64,000 nucleotides of DNA from DATMXT01 sp963662765 (GTDB lineage: Bacteria > Bacillota > Clostridia > Oscillospirales > Feifaniaceae), in contig CAXXUP010000006.1 in assembly GCA_963662765.2 (NCBI GenBank), positions 124,001 to 188,000 of the forward strand, given 5' to 3'. The notes below the pieces were generated by a model, which saw only the letters and a program-made list of their open reading frames with translations, made no database searches and was not told the DNA's origin. A program made the translations under genes and the position numbers. Within the stretch, counting starts at the first letter, position 1. The number at the start of each line of letters is the position of its first letter. This document shows positions 62,942 through 64,000 of the stretch, piece by piece.

Positions 62942-62968
62942 TCGCTTACATTAGCGGCGGCGGGAGAC
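62942..62968 (-). other. Right attachment site half (sigK 5' side)
   Basis: The plus strand contains TCGCTTACATTAGCG (62942-62956), the inverted partner of the repeat at 43048-43063, followed by GCGGGAGAC (62960-62968), which matches GCGAGACAC at the left junction at seven of nine positions and in the same codon register. Confidence 0.65.
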
Positions 62969-63592
62969 ATAGGAGCGGGAGATTCCGAGCGCCGCGGCGA
63001 CTTCACGCTGGGTCTGCTCGGGCCTGCCGCCGAGTCCGTACCGGCGCGTGACAATTTCCCGTTCACGGGGCTCAAGCGCACTTGACAGCAGGCGGCCCAG
63101 CCGCTCAATGGAGATTTTCTTATCGACCTCATCGATGATTGAGTCCTCGGAGCAGAGTACGTCATAGAGTGACAGCGTATTGCCGTCTTTGTCCGAGTCC
63201 AGCGCCTCCGATAGCGAGATGTCGGAGGCGCTCTTTTTCAGCTGCCGAAAGTGCATCAAAATTTCGTTTTCCACGCACCGGCGGCATAGGTCGCAAGGCG
63301 AATGCCCTTGCGGGTGTCAAAGGAGTCGATGGCCTTGATGAGGCCGATCGTTCCGATGGAGATGAGGTCGTCCCTGCTCACCTGCCGTGTAGTATTTTTT
63401 GACAATGTGGGCGACGAGCCGCAAATTGTGCTCGATCAGCTTGCAGCGGGCGGCGCGATCGCCCTCGGCAACGAGCGCGAGAAGACGCGCCTCCTCCTCG
63501 GGAGGCAGCGGCCGTGGGAACGAGGACGGAGTGGTCAAAAACAGCAAGAAAAACATGCAGTTGACGAGAATCGCCGCGCCGGTCACGAACAT
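62960..63592 (-). CDS. sigK: sigK, 5' part, with two compensating frameshifts
   Basis: Codons 1-211 of sigma-K. The start MFVTGAAILVNCMFFLLFLT is a hydrophobic pro-sequence like that of B. subtilis pro-sigma-K. Then come FPRPLPPEEEARLLALVAEGD, LIEHNLRLVAHIVKKY, DLISIGTIGLIKAIDSF, LATYAARCVENEILMH and TQREVAAALGISRSYVSR. After SYVSR the frame enters the element and stops at once (RR, TAA 62951). One extra base at 63372-63374 and one missing base near 63278-63281 break the frame; together they cancel. GGGGGTG precedes the ATG by five bases. Confidence 0.9.
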
Positions 63593-63751
63593 GGTAACAC
63601 CCCCATATGGGAATTATATTCGGCCGGCAACCAAATCGTGACGAGGACGGTTTGTACAACTGTGTGGGATTGCAGACGCACGGAAGCTGTATATATGCAC
63701 AAGCGCCAAAAAAGTATGCGCCCGGTGTAAAAATTGCTGATTTGTGCACTA

Positions 63752-63780
63752 TTGCATTCAAGGTCGCTTTCGAATATAAT
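63752..63780 (+). promoter_or_regulatory. Sigma-A-type promoter of the T-box leader
   Basis: TTGCAT (63752-63757) and a consensus TATAAT (63775-63780) are 17 bases apart; the T-box fold begins about 20 bases downstream. Confidence 0.75.
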
Positions 63781-63799
63781 ACAGAGCAATAACCGATAA

Positions 63800-64000
63800 A
63801 TGCGATGATGGGGAAAAGTAGTTTCTGGGGAAAGCTTCAGAGAGCAGTCGGCCGGTGCGAGACTGTGCCAAGCCAGAAACGAACATCGCCTTGGAGCAAC
63901 GGGCCGAAGGGAATTTTTCCTGTGTAAGCCGCGTCGTGTGCGCACGTTACAGCGTCCGGCATTGCGTTCCCCGTTGCAGGGGGAGCAAGATGTACAGAGG
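63800..64000 (+). ncRNA. T-box leader (5' part, cut by window edge)
   Basis: The sequence has the order of a T-box stem I: GCGATG pairs with CATCGC, AGTA in the specifier loop region, GTTTCTGG pairs with CCAGAAAC, AGAGAGC, CGGTGCGAG in the apical part, then GAACATCGCCTTGGAGC. The antiterminator T-box sequence and the gene it controls (usually an aminoacyl-tRNA synthetase or amino acid gene) would lie past 64000. The specifier codon is not certain. Confidence 0.72.

Larger units (their letters stand above)
43030..62962 (-). mobile_element. sigK-intervening (skin-type) element carrying a type IV pilus system, about 19.9 kb
   Basis: The element lies between the two parts of sigK, in the orientation needed to restore the gene on excision. 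Just inside the left end are a large serine recombinase gene and a small upstream gene. Both ends carry inverted copies of TCGCTTACAWTAG. The cargo is a coherent minus-strand pilus cluster (44945-61110). The known B. subtilis and C. difficile skin elements also split sigK and encode a serine recombinase (SpoIVCA), but interrupt it at a different place and carry prophage genes. Here the split is in the helix-turn-helix of region 4.2. Excision itself is inferred; no joined sequence is available. Confidence 0.88.
63593..64000. other. Divergent region: sigK upstream DNA and T-box promoter
   Basis: Between the sigK start and the window edge lie the leader and promoter of sigK (a sigma-E-type promoter is expected, but I could not place it confidently) and, on the plus strand, a promoter with a T-box leader. 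No protein-coding gene starts in the window here. Confidence 0.5.

Noticed and set aside
43030..62962. Prophage remnant as the explanation for the sigK split
   Set aside because: No capsid, portal, terminase, tail or lysis gene is present; the only phage-like gene is the serine recombinase.

Overview
The window looks like a chromosomal segment of a spore-forming, fairly GC-rich Clostridia (Bacillota). The evidence is a split sporulation sigma factor gene sigK with a pro-sequence, S-layer-homology (SLH) proteins, Shine-Dalgarno-led genes with frequent TTG and GTG starts, a T-box leader, a Gram-positive-type type IV pilus cluster, and a molybdoenzyme operon with no Tat signal. The genus cannot be fixed from sequence alone.

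Layout. 1-3291: two-component system, flavodoxin, metallophosphoesterase, VOC protein. 3488-8002: minus-strand operon (four-cluster ferredoxin, FAD oxidoreductase, molybdopterin reductase with a fused TorD chaperone domain), followed upstream by decayed copies of the phosphoesterase/VOC pair. 8918-9637: AT-rich accessory stretch. 9638-14381: hybrid histidine kinase with nineteen 21-residue repeats plus a REC/HD-GYP regulator. 14367-17910: patchwork of an ion-channel fragment, tRNA-Arg genes, a duplicated 3' end of a MATE gene, a VOC protein and a FapA protein. 17911-42892: mostly housekeeping and envelope genes: MATE exporter, PepF, a MacAB-like exporter with an SLH protein, PrmA, RsmE, a membrane protein, aminotransferase, cupin, PPOX, DtxR/MntR, DegV, alpha-2-macroglobulin, MtaB, HPr-like protein and a Na/Pi cotransporter.

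The main discovery is at 42973-63592. The 5' part of sigK lies at 62960-63592 (ending SYVSR). Its missing last 18 codons lie about 19.9 kb away at 42973-43032 (starting IEKK), on the same strand and in the order expected of an interrupted gene. A large serine recombinase sits just inside one end, and matching inverted repeats lie at both ends. This has the architecture of a sigK-intervening (skin) element, but the cargo is a nearly complete type IV pilus system: pilD, pilM, pilN, pilO-SLH, pilB, pilT, pilC, a sigma factor, pilA, two further pilin-like genes, a von Willebrand A prepilin and a 1466-residue prepilin with a lectin-like domain and eleven Ig-like repeats. The inference is that excision would restore sigK in the mother cell and at the same time delete the pilus locus from that cell.

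One caution: sigK (twice), the recombinase and the Na/Pi cotransporter are each broken by single-base indels next to short homopolymers. That pattern suggests sequencing errors but could be real decay.
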